Assembly (NCBI RefSeq): GCF_015999245.1
Contig: NZ_JAEAMR010000007.1
Location: forward strand, 253,955-297,782
Direction of reading: 5' to 3'
From: Streptomyces sp. AV19
GTDB lineage: Bacteria > Actinomycetota > Actinomycetes > Streptomycetales > Streptomycetaceae
DNA: 43,828 nt
Shown here: positions 1-7,546 of the stretch, piece after piece
How positions within the stretch are numbered: position 1 is the first letter of the stretch
Layout of the letters: each line of letters begins with the position of its first letter
Position numbers and translations under genes: made by a program
The notes under the pieces: generated by a model
The model's database searches: none
Told to the model about the DNA's origin: nothing
The model's input: only the letters and a program-made list of their open reading frames with translations

Positions 1-239
1 CCGACGCCTACGACGGCCTGGAGCAGCGCATCGCCGACCTCCAGGAGAAGGAGGAGCTGGACGCGATCCGCCCGGACCTCGACGGCAACGAGATCATGCG
101 CATCCTGGACATCGGCCCCGGCCCCCAGGTCGGCCAGGCCTACCGGCACATGCTCGAACTCCGGCTGGAGAACGGCCCGATGGAGCAGGACGAGGCCGTC
201 GCCGAGCTGAAGCGCTGGTGGGCGGCCCAGCAGGACTGA
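1..239 (+). CDS. cca: CCA tRNA nucleotidyltransferase, C-terminal fragment
   Basis: This is the last 78 codons of a rightward gene that starts outside the window; codons run from base 3 to the TGA at 237-239. The translation contains LDGNEIMRILDIGPGPQVG and ends in LKRWWAAQQD. That matches the C-terminal RNA-binding helical part of actinobacterial CCA-adding enzymes, which rebuild the 3' CCA end of tRNAs in the cytoplasm. The catalytic head domain is not in the window, so activity cannot be judged. In Streptomyces this gene lies near an MFS gene, padR and ino1, as here. The assignment rests on recognising the tail and on synteny. Confidence 0.8.
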   Translation, partial: DAYDGLEQRIADLQEKEELDAIRPDLDGNEIMRILDIGPGPQVGQAYRHMLELRLENGPMEQDEAVAELKRWWAAQQD

Positions 240-254
240 GTGTGGCCGAGCGGT

Positions 255-268
255 GTTTCACGTGAAAC
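255..268. other. parS centromere site 1
   Basis: The sequence GTTTCACGTGAAAC is a perfect 14-bp palindrome identical to the Streptomyces parS consensus bound by ParB. Binding there nucleates the partition complex that organises the origin region during sporulation. The TGA stop codon of the leftward MFS gene (258-260) lies inside the site. Confidence 0.92.
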
Positions 269-1583
269 GTGCGCCGTCGTCGGACGGCGACGTTTCGGAC
301 GGCGATGTTTCACGTGAAACTGGCCCCCCGGCCGCCAGCGCGGCCGCCGTCACCGCGTAGAGCACCGCGACGGTGACGATCAGGGTGACCGACCGACCGT
401 CGTGCGGCAGCATCAGTGCGGCCACGCCTGCCGCGCCCACGAAGGCGGCGTTGAACAGGACGTCGTAGAGCGAGAACACCCGGCCGCGGAAGGCGTCGTC
501 CACCGTCGCCTGCACCACCGTGTCCGTGGAGATCTTGGCGCCCTGGGTGATCAGCCCCAGCACGAAGGCGGCGACCAGCATCGGGGTGGGGGCGAAGGGC
601 AGGCCCAGTGCGGGTTCGAGGACGGCCGCCGCGGCGGCGCAGACCACGATCCACCCCAGTCGCCCGAACCTGCCGACCGCCCATGGGGTGACCACCGCCG
701 CCGCGAAGAACCCGGCCCCCGAGACGCCGACGGCGAGTCCGAGCAGGGCCAGCCCGGCCGAGTCGCTGTCGGTCCAGGCGTACCGGCAGAGCATCAGCAG
801 AGTCACCGTCAGCGCGCCGTAGCAGAAGCGCATCAGCGTCATCGCCGCCAGCGCACGTACAGCGTCCCGCCGATGGGCCAGGTGCCGCAGGCCGGCCGTC
901 AGTCCGCGTACCGTCACGGTCAGGGCCGTGCGCAGCGAGGCCCGGGTGGCCATGGCGCCGGGGCCCAGCAGCGTGACGAGGATGCGCAGTGCGGCAGCCC
1001 CGGCGCAGAGGTAGAGGGCGGCGCCGACGAGGACGACGAGGGTGTCGGAGACGGCCCCGGCCGGGGCGGCGAGGCGTACCGCGAAGGCCACGCCTCCGCC
1101 CGCGGTGGCGGCGAGCGTGCCGGCGGTCGGGGAGAGGGCGTTGGCCATCACCAGACGCTCCGGACTGTCCACGACGTGCGGCAGGGAGGCCGAGAGTCCG
1201 GCGAGGACGAAGCGGTTGACGGCGGTGACGGACAGTGCGGAAACGTAGAAGAGCCAGTCGGGCGCCGCGGCGAGGATGAGCAGGGCGGTGCCGACGGCCA
1301 GGACGGCGCGCAGCAGGTTGCCGTACAGCAGCACCTGGCGGCGGCGCCAGCGGTCCAGGAGCACTCCGGCGAAGGGGCCCAGCAGGGAGTACGGGAGCAG
1401 CAGGACGGCCATGGCCGAGGCGATGGCCGCGGCGGAGGTCTGCTTCTCGGGGGAGAAGATGACGTGGGCGGCGAGTGCGACCTGGTAGACCCCGTCGGCG
1501 CCCTGGGAGAGCAGGCGCACGGTCAGCAGGCGGCGGAAATCGCGCAGTTGGAGCAGGACGCGAAGATCACGCACGACGGGCAT
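258..1583 (-). CDS. MFS transporter
   Basis: An integral membrane protein of about 441 residues with many hydrophobic helices and the major facilitator pattern LGPFAGVLLDRWRRRQVLL, the loop 2-3 signature, near residue 75. It probably exports a small molecule; no substrate can be read from the sequence. I chose the ATG at 1583, which gives MPVVRDLRVLLQLRDFRRLL; a GTG at 1601 would add six residues, and neither has a strong ribosome binding site. The 3' end is odd: the last residues (ETSPSETSPSDDGARFT) are encoded by a duplicated segment and by the two parS palindromes, and the stop lies within parS site 1. It is leftward, downstream of ino1 and separated from it by a hairpin terminator. Confidence 0.85.
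   Translation of the reverse strand: MPVVRDLRVLLQLRDFRRLLTVRLLSQGADGVYQVALAAHVIFSPEKQTSAAAIASAMAVLLLPYSLLGPFAGVLLDRWRRRQVLLYGNLLRAVLAVGTALLILAAAPDWLFYVSALSVTAVNRFVLAGLSASLPHVVDSPERLVMANALSPTAGTLAATAGGGVAFAVRLAAPAGAVSDTLVVLVGAALYLCAGAAALRILVTLLGPGAMATRASLRTALTVTVRGLTAGLRHLAHRRDAVRALAAMTLMRFCYGALTVTLLMLCRYAWTDSDSAGLALLGLAVGVSGAGFFAAAVVTPWAVGRFGRLGWIVVCAAAAAVLEPALGLPFAPTPMLVAAFVLGLITQGAKISTDTVVQATVDDAFRGRVFSLYDVLFNAAFVGAAGVAALMLPHDGRSVTLIVTVAVLYAVTAAALAAGGPVSRETSPSETSPSDDGARFT
307..320. other. parS centromere site 2
   Basis: A second perfect GTTTCACGTGAAAC palindrome, starting 52 bp after the first (close to five helical turns). It lies inside the MFS coding sequence, where it encodes VSRET. 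A degenerate half-site, cgtttcgg, lies between the two. Confidence 0.92.
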
Positions 1584-1605
1584 GCGGTCAGCTTCACACA
1601 CGCGA

Positions 1606-1652
1606 CAGGCCCCCGGGGGTCAAGAGCCTGACGACTCGGTCCCGGGGGCCTG
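1606..1652 (-). terminator. Hairpin terminator after ino1
   Basis: A perfect 12-bp inverted repeat, CAGGCCCCCGGG at 1606-1617 and CCCGGGGGCCTG at 1641-1652, separated by 23 bases. It lies 21 bases beyond the ino1 stop. There is no T-run, as is common for Streptomyces terminators. Confidence 0.7.
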
Positions 1653-1672
1653 CGATCGACGTGGTGAAGCGC

Positions 1673-2755
1673 TCAGCGCTCGACCTCGCCCTTGATGAAC
1701 TTCTCGACGTTCTCGCGGGCCTGGTCGTCGAAGTACTGCACGGGCGGCGACTTCATGAAGTACGAGGAGGCGGAGAGGATCGGGCCACCGATGCCGCGGT
1801 CCTTGGCGATCTTCGCGGCGCGCAGGGCGTCGATGATGACACCGGCGGAGTTCGGGGAGTCCCAGACCTCGAGCTTGTACTCCAGGTTCAGCGGGACGTC
1901 GCCGAAGGCGCGGCCCTCGAGACGGACGTAGGCCCACTTGCGGTCGTCCAGCCAGGCCACGTAGTCCGAGGGACCGATGTGGACGTTCTTCTCGCCCAGG
2001 TCGCGGTCGGGGATCTGCGAGGTGACGGCCTGTGTCTTGGAGATCTTCTTGGACTCCAGGCGCTCGCGCTCGAGCATGTTCTTGAAGTCCATGTTGCCGC
2101 CGACGTTCAGCTGCATGGTGCGGTCCAGGACGACGCCCCGGTCCTCGAAGAGCTTGGCCATCACGCGGTGCGTGATGGTGGCGCCGACCTGCGACTTGAT
2201 GTCGTCGCCGACGATCGGCACACCGGCCTCGGCGAACTTGTCGGCCCACTCCTTGGTGCCGGCGATGAAGACCGGGAGGGCGTTGACGAAGGCGACCTTG
2301 GCGTCGATGGCGCACTGCGCGTAGTACTTGGCGGCGTCCTCGGAGCCCACCGGCAGGTAGCAGACGAGCACGTCGACCTGACGGTCCTTGAGGATCTGGA
2401 CGACGTCGACCGGGGCCTCGGCGGACTCCTCGATGGTCTGGCGGTAGTACATGCCGAGGCCGTCGAGGGTGTGGCCGCGCTGGACGGTGACGCCGGACGA
2501 GGGCACGTCGCAGATCTTGATCGTGTTGTTCTCGCTGGCGCCGATGGCGTCGGCGAGGTCGAGCCCGACCTTCTTGGCGTCCACGTCGAAAGCCGCCACG
2601 AAGTCGATGTCCCGCACGTGGTAGTCGCCGAACTGCACGTGCATCAGACCCGGCACGCGGCCGTTCGGGTCGGCGTCCTTGTAGTACTCGACGCCCTGCA
2701 CCAGCGAGGCGGCGCAGTTGCCCACGCCGACGATGGCTACGCGAACCGAACCCAT
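1673..2755 (-). CDS. ino1: Inositol-1-phosphate synthase
   Basis: A 360-residue NAD-dependent enzyme that converts glucose 6-phosphate to 1L-myo-inositol 1-phosphate. This is the first step toward phosphatidylinositol, mycothiol and other inositol compounds in actinobacteria. The N-terminus [20 protein letters not shown] is the Rossmann nucleotide-binding motif, followed by [16 protein letters not shown] and, further on, [12 protein letters not shown] and [12 protein letters not shown], all typical of the actinobacterial type. The ATG at 2753-2755 is preceded by AGGGAG at good spacing; the open frame extends farther upstream, but that part has no family similarity. It lies 49 bases downstream of padR in the same direction, so the two are probably co-transcribed and controlled through the operator upstream of padR. 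Confidence 0.95.
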   Translation of the reverse strand: MGSVRVAIVGVGNCAASLVQGVEYYKDADPNGRVPGLMHVQFGDYHVRDIDFVAAFDVDAKKVGLDLADAIGASENNTIKICDVPSSGVTVQRGHTLDGLGMYYRQTIEESAEAPVDVVQILKDRQVDVLVCYLPVGSEDAAKYYAQCAIDAKVAFVNALPVFIAGTKEWADKFAEAGVPIVGDDIKSQVGATITHRVMAKLFEDRGVVLDRTMQLNVGGNMDFKNMLERERLESKKISKTQAVTSQIPDRDLGEKNVHIGPSDYVAWLDDRKWAYVRLEGRAFGDVPLNLEYKLEVWDSPNSAGVIIDALRAAKIAKDRGIGGPILSASSYFMKSPPVQYFDDQARENVEKFIKGEVER

Positions 2756-2804
2756 TCCGGTTGCTCCCTGTTCGTTCTCGACGAAGCCCTGCTGAGTGCA
2801 GGGC

Positions 2805-3392
2805 TCACTGGTCCGGACCGGCGCGTCTGTCACGCCCGGCCCGTTCGCTCTCGATCAGCTCGTTCAGCCAGCGGACCTCGCGCTCCACGGACTCCATGCC
2901 GTGCCGCTGAAGCTCGAGGGTGTAGTCGTCCAGCCGTTCCCGGGTACGGGCCAGGGAGGCGCGCATCTTCTCCAGACGCTCCTCCAGCCGGCTGCGGCGG
3001 CCTTCCAGCACGCGCATCCGTACGTCCCGCGAGGTCTGCCCGAAGAACGCGAAGCGGGCGGCGAAGTGCTCGTCCTCCCACGCGTCCGGGCCCGTGTGCG
3101 CGAGCAACTTCTCGAAGTGCTCTTTCCCCTCCGCCGTCAGGCGGTAGACGATCTTCGCGCGCCGCCCGGCCAGTGAGGCCGCCTTGGCGTCCTCGGGAGC
3201 GCTCCCGGGCTCCTCCACCAGCCAGCCGTTCGCCACGAGGGACTTCAGGCAGGGGTAGAGGGTGCCGTAGCTGAACGCCCTGAACACACCGAGTGAGGTG
3301 TTCAGTCGTTTCCGCAGCTCGTAGCCGTGCATCGGGGATTCGCGGAGCAGGCCGAGGACGGCGAACTCGAGGATGCCGGAGCGTCTGCTCAT
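2805..3392 (-). CDS. PadR-family transcriptional regulator
   Basis: A 195-residue DNA-binding protein. The N-terminal half ([20 protein letters not shown], then [11 protein letters not shown] and [17 protein letters not shown]) is the PadR winged helix. The C-terminal half (residues about 110-185) is charged and helical, fitting the dimerising Vir_act_alpha_C type. AAGGAGG lies just before the ATG, a near-perfect ribosome binding site. It is first in an operon with ino1. A TAGGCT -10-like element sits at 3415-3420 and a perfect palindrome at 3476-3496 farther upstream, so autoregulation of padR-ino1 is likely. I infer that it senses inositol status or a linked signal; the ligand is unknown. 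Confidence 0.92.
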   Translation of the reverse strand: MSRRSGILEFAVLGLLRESPMHGYELRKRLNTSLGVFRAFSYGTLYPCLKSLVANGWLVEEPGSAPEDAKAASLAGRRAKIVYRLTAEGKEHFEKLLAHTGPDAWEDEHFAARFAFFGQTSRDVRMRVLEGRRSRLEERLEKMRASLARTRERLDDYTLELQRHGMESVEREVRWLNELIESERAGRDRRAGPDQ

Positions 3393-3414
3393 GTTTCGCC
3401 TCCTTGTCCCCCAC

Positions 3415-3420
3415 AGCCTA
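3415..3420 (-). promoter_or_regulatory. Putative -10 element of padR-ino1
   Basis: TAGGCT reads on the minus strand about 23 bases before the padR ATG and resembles the Streptomyces HrdB -10 consensus. No good -35 is visible at the usual distance, which may mean the promoter needs an activator or is weak. Confidence 0.4.
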
Positions 3421-3455
3421 GTCCTTTGCTCCCGCGTCTTTACTGGTCCCTTATT

Positions 3456-3496
3456 CCGAGCTGATGTACCGAGCTGATGTATCGACTCGATACATC
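3456..3496. promoter_or_regulatory. Probable PadR operator: palindrome plus direct repeat
   Basis: At 3476-3496 there are 10-bp arms GATGTATCGA and TCGATACATC around one central base, a perfect palindrome. Its left part overlaps a tandem repeat of CCGAGCTGATGTA (3456-3468 and 3469-3481). The position, 64-104 bases upstream of padR, and the ATGTAT...ATACAT character fit a PadR operator. Confidence 0.7.
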
Positions 3497-3792
3497 CAGA
3501 CGATAGGGCTCGGGTCCTGAGTCGACAAGAGGGGGAACGGTGAACGAGGTCACATCACCGGTTCGTGGGACACCGGCGGCCTGAATTGGAGTGAACATCC
3601 AGAGTAGTCGGGATTTGACCGTGCGTAGTCTGTGCGCCATGCAGACCACTGGGAACCGGGTGACGCCGGGGGGCGTCCTCGTCCCGGATGCAGTGCGCCC
3701 GGCCGTTCAGGGGACCGGTTCGCGCACCGGGGGGAACGCAAGCCACCTGCCGCTTCCAGGCGATAGCGCCTGCCCGAGGAAGTAGTCGTTCG

Positions 3793-4080
3793 ATGAGCGA
3801 GCATCGTCGCAAGCCGCCGCGTTCGCAGGGCGGCGGACGAGCCGCGGCCCGGCGCGCGGCGCAGCAGCCGACGTCCGGCCGCCGTGCCGCACCACGCAGC
3901 AGTTCCTCCGTGCCCGGCCGCGGCCGGGGCGAGGAGCCTTCCCACGGCGGACGGGCCGCGGGACCCGCCGCGCCGGTCGGCGCGCCGGGCCGCGGCCTGG
4001 GGGGCGCCGGGGGACGGGCCGGGCGGGGGCGCGGGCGGGGGGGGGCGCGGGGGGGGCGGGGCGCGCCCCCGGGGCGGAGC
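3793..4080 (+). pseudogene. Class A penicillin-binding protein, N-terminal remnant broken at poly-G tract
   Basis: The ATG at 3793 opens MSEHRRKPPRSQGGGRAAAR, followed by arginine/glycine-rich sequence ending GGRAAGPAAP. This is the cytoplasmic N-terminus of the Streptomyces transglycosylase/transpeptidase found divergent to padR-ino1. The membrane helix, transglycosylase and transpeptidase domains should follow, but the frame instead enters a G-run-rich tract (4010-4075) and then non-coding hairpin sequence. The frame stays open into the rhomboid-like gene, which is unrelated. The end given is approximate. The gene is either broken by a real deletion or inversion, or the assembly has joined two distant places across the G tract. 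Identity as a PBP rests on the N-terminus and synteny. Confidence 0.6.
4010..4077. repeat. Extreme G-rich low-complexity tract
   Basis: A run of almost pure G and C on the plus strand, including stretches of nine and eight consecutive G (within 4037-4057), read as GRGRGRGGARGGRG in the PBP frame. Such tracts are prone to polymerase and assembly errors. Confidence 0.8.
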
Positions 4081-4109
4081 CGCACGGCGAAAGGGGCCCG
4101 CGCCCCTCC

Positions 4110-4147
4110 GGGCGAAGTCCGCTGCCGAACCGCAGCGGACTTCGCCC
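4110..4147. terminator. Strong hairpin upstream of the rhomboid-like gene
   Basis: Perfect 16-bp arms GGGCGAAGTCCGCTGC (4110-4125) and its complement (4132-4147), with a 6-base loop. It shows this stretch is intergenic, not PBP coding sequence. It probably terminates a gene that originally preceded the rhomboid-like gene. No T-run follows. Confidence 0.6.
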
Positions 4148-4197
4148 GATCCGCTCGGCCCTCGAAGGCCCGGCGGGCCGGTCTCCGTTACCGTCGA

Positions 4198-4860
4198 ATG
4201 ATGGAACGCCGGTACGCGCGGTGGGCCGCCCCGGTCAGGTCCTGGGTCCGTTCGTCCCCCGGTACGCACATCTGGCTGCTCGTCATCGGCATCACCAGCC
4301 TGGTGATCGCCGCGGCCAGCGAGGGGCTGGAGACCTTCCTCCTCCACCGCACCAGCAGCAACATCCACGAGCTCACCAAGCACCCGTTCCAGTCGCTGCT
4401 CATCAGCGGCTTCTGGATCGAGAGCCCCGTCTCGTTCCTGCTCTACGCCGTGCTCTTCGAGCTCGTCCACGCCAATGTGGAGCGCTGGGCCGGCACCCTG
4501 CGCTGGCTGTTCACGGTCGGCGTGGCGCACGTCGCGGCGACACTGATCAGCCAGGAGCTGCTGCTGCTGGCCATCGAGCACCACAGGGCGCCGCAGGCCA
4601 TGAAGCACGTGGTCGACATCGGCGTCTCGTACGGGCTGGCCGCGGCCGCCGGGCTGCTGAGCTACCGGATCCCGCGGCCCTGGCGCTGGCCCTGGCTGGC
4701 CGGGCTGGTCCTCTTCTTCACGATGCCGCTGCTGGCCGGGGTGCGGTTCACCGACGTCGGGCACGCCATCGCGGTGCTCGTCGGCCTGGGCTGCGGGCCG
4801 CTGGTGCGCGGCCTGCGGCCCTGGGACTTCGGCGCGCTCAGGCGAAGAGCCGCTCGATGA
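4198..4860 (+). CDS. Rhomboid-like integral membrane protein
   Basis: A protein of about 220 residues with six predicted membrane segments, beginning with IWLLVIGITSLVIAAAS. A serine in DIGVSYGLAAAAG and a histidine in DVGHAIAVLVGLGCG occupy the positions of the rhomboid Ser-His dyad, so it may be an intramembrane serine protease or a relative; no substrate can be named. Two ATGs occur in tandem (4198 and 4201). TACCGT at 4189-4194 may be a -10 element, which would make the message leaderless from 4201. Its 3' end overlaps the convergent HAD gene by 23 bases. It directly follows the broken PBP gene, an arrangement I do not recognise from other Streptomyces. Confidence 0.75.
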   Translation: MMERRYARWAAPVRSWVRSSPGTHIWLLVIGITSLVIAAASEGLETFLLHRTSSNIHELTKHPFQSLLISGFWIESPVSFLLYAVLFELVHANVERWAGTLRWLFTVGVAHVAATLISQELLLLAIEHHRAPQAMKHVVDIGVSYGLAAAAGLLSYRIPRPWRWPWLAGLVLFFTMPLLAGVRFTDVGHAIAVLVGLGCGPLVRGLRPWDFGALRRRAAR

Positions 4861-5647
4861 CCATGGCGATGCCGTCCTCGTCGTTCGAGGCGGTGACCTC
4901 GTCGGCGACGGCCCTGAGCTCCTCGTGGGCGTTGGCCATGGCGACGCCGTGGCCCGCCCAGGCGAACATCGGGACGTCGTTGGGCATGTCGCCGAAGGCG
5001 ATCGTGTCGGCGGCCTTCACCCCGAGCCGGCGCGCGGCCAGCGAGAGGCCGGTGGCCTTGCTCAGCCCGAGCGGAAGGAGCTCGACGATGCCGGCGCCCG
5101 CCATCGTCACGTCGACCAGGCCGCCGGCGGCCGCCCGCGCGGCCTGCGCGAGGGCGTCGTCGTCCAGCTCGGCGTGCTGGAGGTAGAGCTTGTTGAGCGG
5201 CTCCGCCCACAGCTCGGACCGGTCCGTGACCGGGACGGGCGGGCGCGGCCCCTCCTGGAACCGGTAGCCGGGGGTGACGAGCAGCTCGCCGTCCAGGCCG
5301 TCGCGGGAGGCGGCCAGGTGCAGCGGGCCGGTCTCCGCCTCGATCTTGGCGACGGCGAGCGCGGCCAGCTTCCGGTCGAGTGTCACCGACGTCAGCAGCC
5401 GGTGCTCGCCCGCGTGGTAGACCTGCGCGCCCTGCCCGCACACCGCGAGGCCCCGGTAGTCCAGCGCGTCGAGTATGTGCTTCGACCAGGCCACCGGGCG
5501 GCCGGTGACGACGATGTGCGCGGCGCCCGCCGCCCCGGCGAGGGCCAGGGCGGCGCGGGTGCGCTCGGAGACGGTCTCGTCGGAGCGCAGCAGCGTCCCG
5601 TCGAGGTCCGTCGCGACCAGGCGGTACGGCGGCGGGGTGGCGGTCAC
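4838..5647 (-). CDS. HAD-superfamily hydrolase (Cof-type phosphatase)
   Basis: A 269-residue soluble phosphatase. The N-terminal motif [10 protein letters not shown] carries the nucleophilic Asp, VVTGRP is motif II, a lysine lies in LGLSKATGL, and [21 protein letters not shown] is the motif IV aspartate region. This is the Cof/YbiV pattern acting on small phosphorylated metabolites. The GTG start at 5645-5647 overlaps the serS stop (GTGA), implying translational coupling with serS. The open frame reaches farther upstream inside serS, but only as an overlapping frame. The gene ends inside the convergent rhomboid-like gene. Confidence 0.93.
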   Translation of the reverse strand: MTATPPPYRLVATDLDGTLLRSDETVSERTRAALALAGAAGAAHIVVTGRPVAWSKHILDALDYRGLAVCGQGAQVYHAGEHRLLTSVTLDRKLAALAVAKIEAETGPLHLAASRDGLDGELLVTPGYRFQEGPRPPVPVTDRSELWAEPLNKLYLQHAELDDDALAQAARAAAGGLVDVTMAGAGIVELLPLGLSKATGLSLAARRLGVKAADTIAFGDMPNDVPMFAWAGHGVAMANAHEELRAVADEVTASNDEDGIAMVIERLFA

Positions 5648-6921
5648 TTGGCGGCCGGCTCCAGGACCTCGCGGCCGCCCAGGTAGGGCCGGAGCACCTC
5701 GGGGACCCGGACCGAACCGTCGGCCTGCTGGTGGTTCTCCAGCAGCGCGACGATGGTGCGCGGCACCGCGCACAGCGTGCCGTTGAGCGTGGCCAGCGGG
5801 CGGACGTTCTTGCCGTCGCGCATCCGGACGGACAGGCGGCGGGCCTGGAACTCGTCGCAGTTGGAGGTCGAGGTCAGCTCGCGGTACTTGCCCTGGGTCG
5901 GGATCCACGCCTCGCAGTCGAACTTGCGGGAGGCGGAGGCGCCCAGGTCACCGGTGGCCGTGTCGATCACCTGGAAGGGCAGCTCCAGGCTGCTCAGCCA
6001 CTGCTTCTCCCAGTCCAGGAGCCGCTTGTGCTCGGCCTCGGCGTCCTCCGGCGCGATGTACGAGAACATCTCGACCTTGTCGAACTGGTGGACGCGGAAG
6101 ATGCCGCGGGTGTCCTTGCCGTAGGTGCCGGCCTCGCGGCGGAAGCACGGGGAGAAACCGGCGTACCGCAGCGGGAGCTGCGAGGCGTCGATGATCTCGT
6201 CCATGTGGTACGCCGCGAGGGGCACCTCGGACGTGCCGACCAGGTAGAAGTCGTCCTTCTCCAGGTGGTAGACGTCCTGCGCGGCCTGGCCGAGAAAGCC
6301 GGTGCCCTCCATGGCGCGCGGCTTGACCAGCGCGGGGGTGAGCATCGGGGTGAAGCCGGCTGCGGTGGCCTGGGCGATCGCCGCGTTGACGAGGGCGAGC
6401 TCCAGGAGCGCGCCGACGCCCGTCAGGTAGTAGAAGCGCGAGCCGGAGACCTTGGCGCCGCGCTCGACGTCGATGGCGCCGAGGAGCTGGCCGAGCTCCA
6501 GGTGGTCCTTGGGCGCGAAGCCCTCGGCGGCGAAGTCGCGGGGGGTGCCGACGGTCTCCAGGACGGCGAAGTCGTCCTCGCCGCCGCGCGGCACGTCGGG
6601 GTGGACGATGTTGCCGATGCTCAGCAGGAGGCGCTGGGCCTCCGCCGCGGCCTCGTCCTGCTCGGCGTCGGCGGCCTTGACGGCGGCGGACAGCTCGCCG
6701 GCCTTCTTCAGCAGCCCGGCCTTCTCGTCGCCGGTGGCCTTGGGGATGAGCTTGCCGAGCGCCTTCTGCTCGGCGCGGAGCTCGTCGAAGCGGACGCCGG
6801 ACGACCTGCGCCGCTCGTCGGCGGAGAGCAGCGCGTCGACCAGGTCGACGTCCTCTCCACGGGCGCGCTGGGAGGCGCGCACACGGTCGGGGTCCTCACG
6901 AAGCAGGCGAAGGTCAATCAC
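5644..6921 (-). CDS. serS: Seryl-tRNA synthetase
   Basis: A 425-residue class II aminoacyl-tRNA synthetase that charges tRNA-Ser; two of its substrates are encoded later in this window. Residues 1-110 form the long antiparallel coiled-coil arm ([20 protein letters not shown], and an alanine/glutamate-rich heptad region). Motif 2 is [20 protein letters not shown] and motif 3 is [20 protein letters not shown]. The start is GTG at 6919-6921 ([20 protein letters not shown]), with no separate ribosome binding site. TAGCCT at 6928-6933 is six bases upstream, so the transcript may be leaderless. It heads a leftward pair with the HAD hydrolase. Confidence 0.97.
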   Translation of the reverse strand: MIDLRLLREDPDRVRASQRARGEDVDLVDALLSADERRRSSGVRFDELRAEQKALGKLIPKATGDEKAGLLKKAGELSAAVKAADAEQDEAAAEAQRLLLSIGNIVHPDVPRGGEDDFAVLETVGTPRDFAAEGFAPKDHLELGQLLGAIDVERGAKVSGSRFYYLTGVGALLELALVNAAIAQATAAGFTPMLTPALVKPRAMEGTGFLGQAAQDVYHLEKDDFYLVGTSEVPLAAYHMDEIIDASQLPLRYAGFSPCFRREAGTYGKDTRGIFRVHQFDKVEMFSYIAPEDAEAEHKRLLDWEKQWLSSLELPFQVIDTATGDLGASASRKFDCEAWIPTQGKYRELTSTSNCDEFQARRLSVRMRDGKNVRPLATLNGTLCAVPRTIVALLENHQQADGSVRVPEVLRPYLGGREVLEPAAK

Positions 6922-6927
6922 CCCACC

Positions 6928-6933
6928 AGGCTA
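6928..6933 (-). promoter_or_regulatory. Putative serS -10 element (leaderless transcript)
   Basis: TAGCCT on the minus strand ends six bases before the serS GTG, which places the expected transcription start at the start codon. No clear -35 is visible. Confidence 0.45.
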
Positions 6934-7162
6934 CCGTTGTGTGCTGCGATCACTCGACGCGATATTCCCCTTCGGTGGGGTTTGTCCCGTTCTGTAATGA
7001 TCTTTTGGTGCACCGGGACATTCTCGGGATGCGCGGAAAAGGTCGTCTTCCGAAAGCGTTGCACGAAAGTGACGAATGCGGGCGAAGCGGCGTTATCGGC
7101 CGAGATGCGGCTTTCCGGGGCCTTCGAGTCGCCTTATGGAAGGCCGGAGTTGGCCCGGGCGG

Positions 7163-7525
7163 TTGTCCACAGGAAGCATCGCTTCCGCTTCTTTGTCCAC
7201 AGGGTGTGTGGGAAATCTGTGGATGTCGGAACCAGATCTTCCACTTGTTTTCGTTATCGACCGTCCTTTGACGGCGCTCTAACGGATAAACCTCGCGTGG
7301 GCGCTCTTTCGGGTGGAGATCATCCTCACTAAAGGGTTGTTCGAGGCGTTTGGGGTGACGGTCGGGTCCTGGACGGCCGCCGCGGGCGGTGGGCGGGGCT
7401 GTGGATGACTCGGTGGATTGCTAGAGAGATTTGTCGACGTTGACCGTTTCGTAACCCATCCGGACGCCTCGTTCTATCGACTTATCCCCAGAATGGCCCA
7501 GGGCTGTGGATAACCCTGTGGAGAA
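7163..7525. promoter_or_regulatory. DnaA-box cluster between serS and pheA
   Basis: TTGTCCACA occurs at 7163-7171 and 7193-7201 (plus strand). On the minus strand there are ACATCCACA (7218-7226), TCATCCACA (7400-7408), TTATCCACA (7505-7513, a perfect E. coli-type box) and TTCTCCACA (7517-7525). A near-match TTATCCCCA lies at 7482-7490. That is six to seven boxes in 363 bases, whereas I noticed none in other intergenic regions. The 625-base region (6922-7546) holds no gene I can support and is clearly richer in A+T than its surroundings. Confidence 0.75.
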
Positions 7526-7546
7526 CCGGCCCGCGCCCCTCCGGCG

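Larger units (their letters stand above)
3393..3792. other. Intergenic region between padR and the PBP start
   Basis: About 400 bases between divergent genes. Besides the padR promoter and operator elements I see no gene; a short rightward open frame at 3591-3785 has no recognisable content. A TTGACC -35-like hexamer lies at 3615-3620 for the rightward gene, but without a clear -10. Confidence 0.5.

Noticed and set aside
6922..7546. The DnaA-box cluster as the replication origin itself
   Set aside because: dnaA and dnaN are not adjacent, the box count is well below that of Streptomyces oriC, and flanking genes are serS and pheA.
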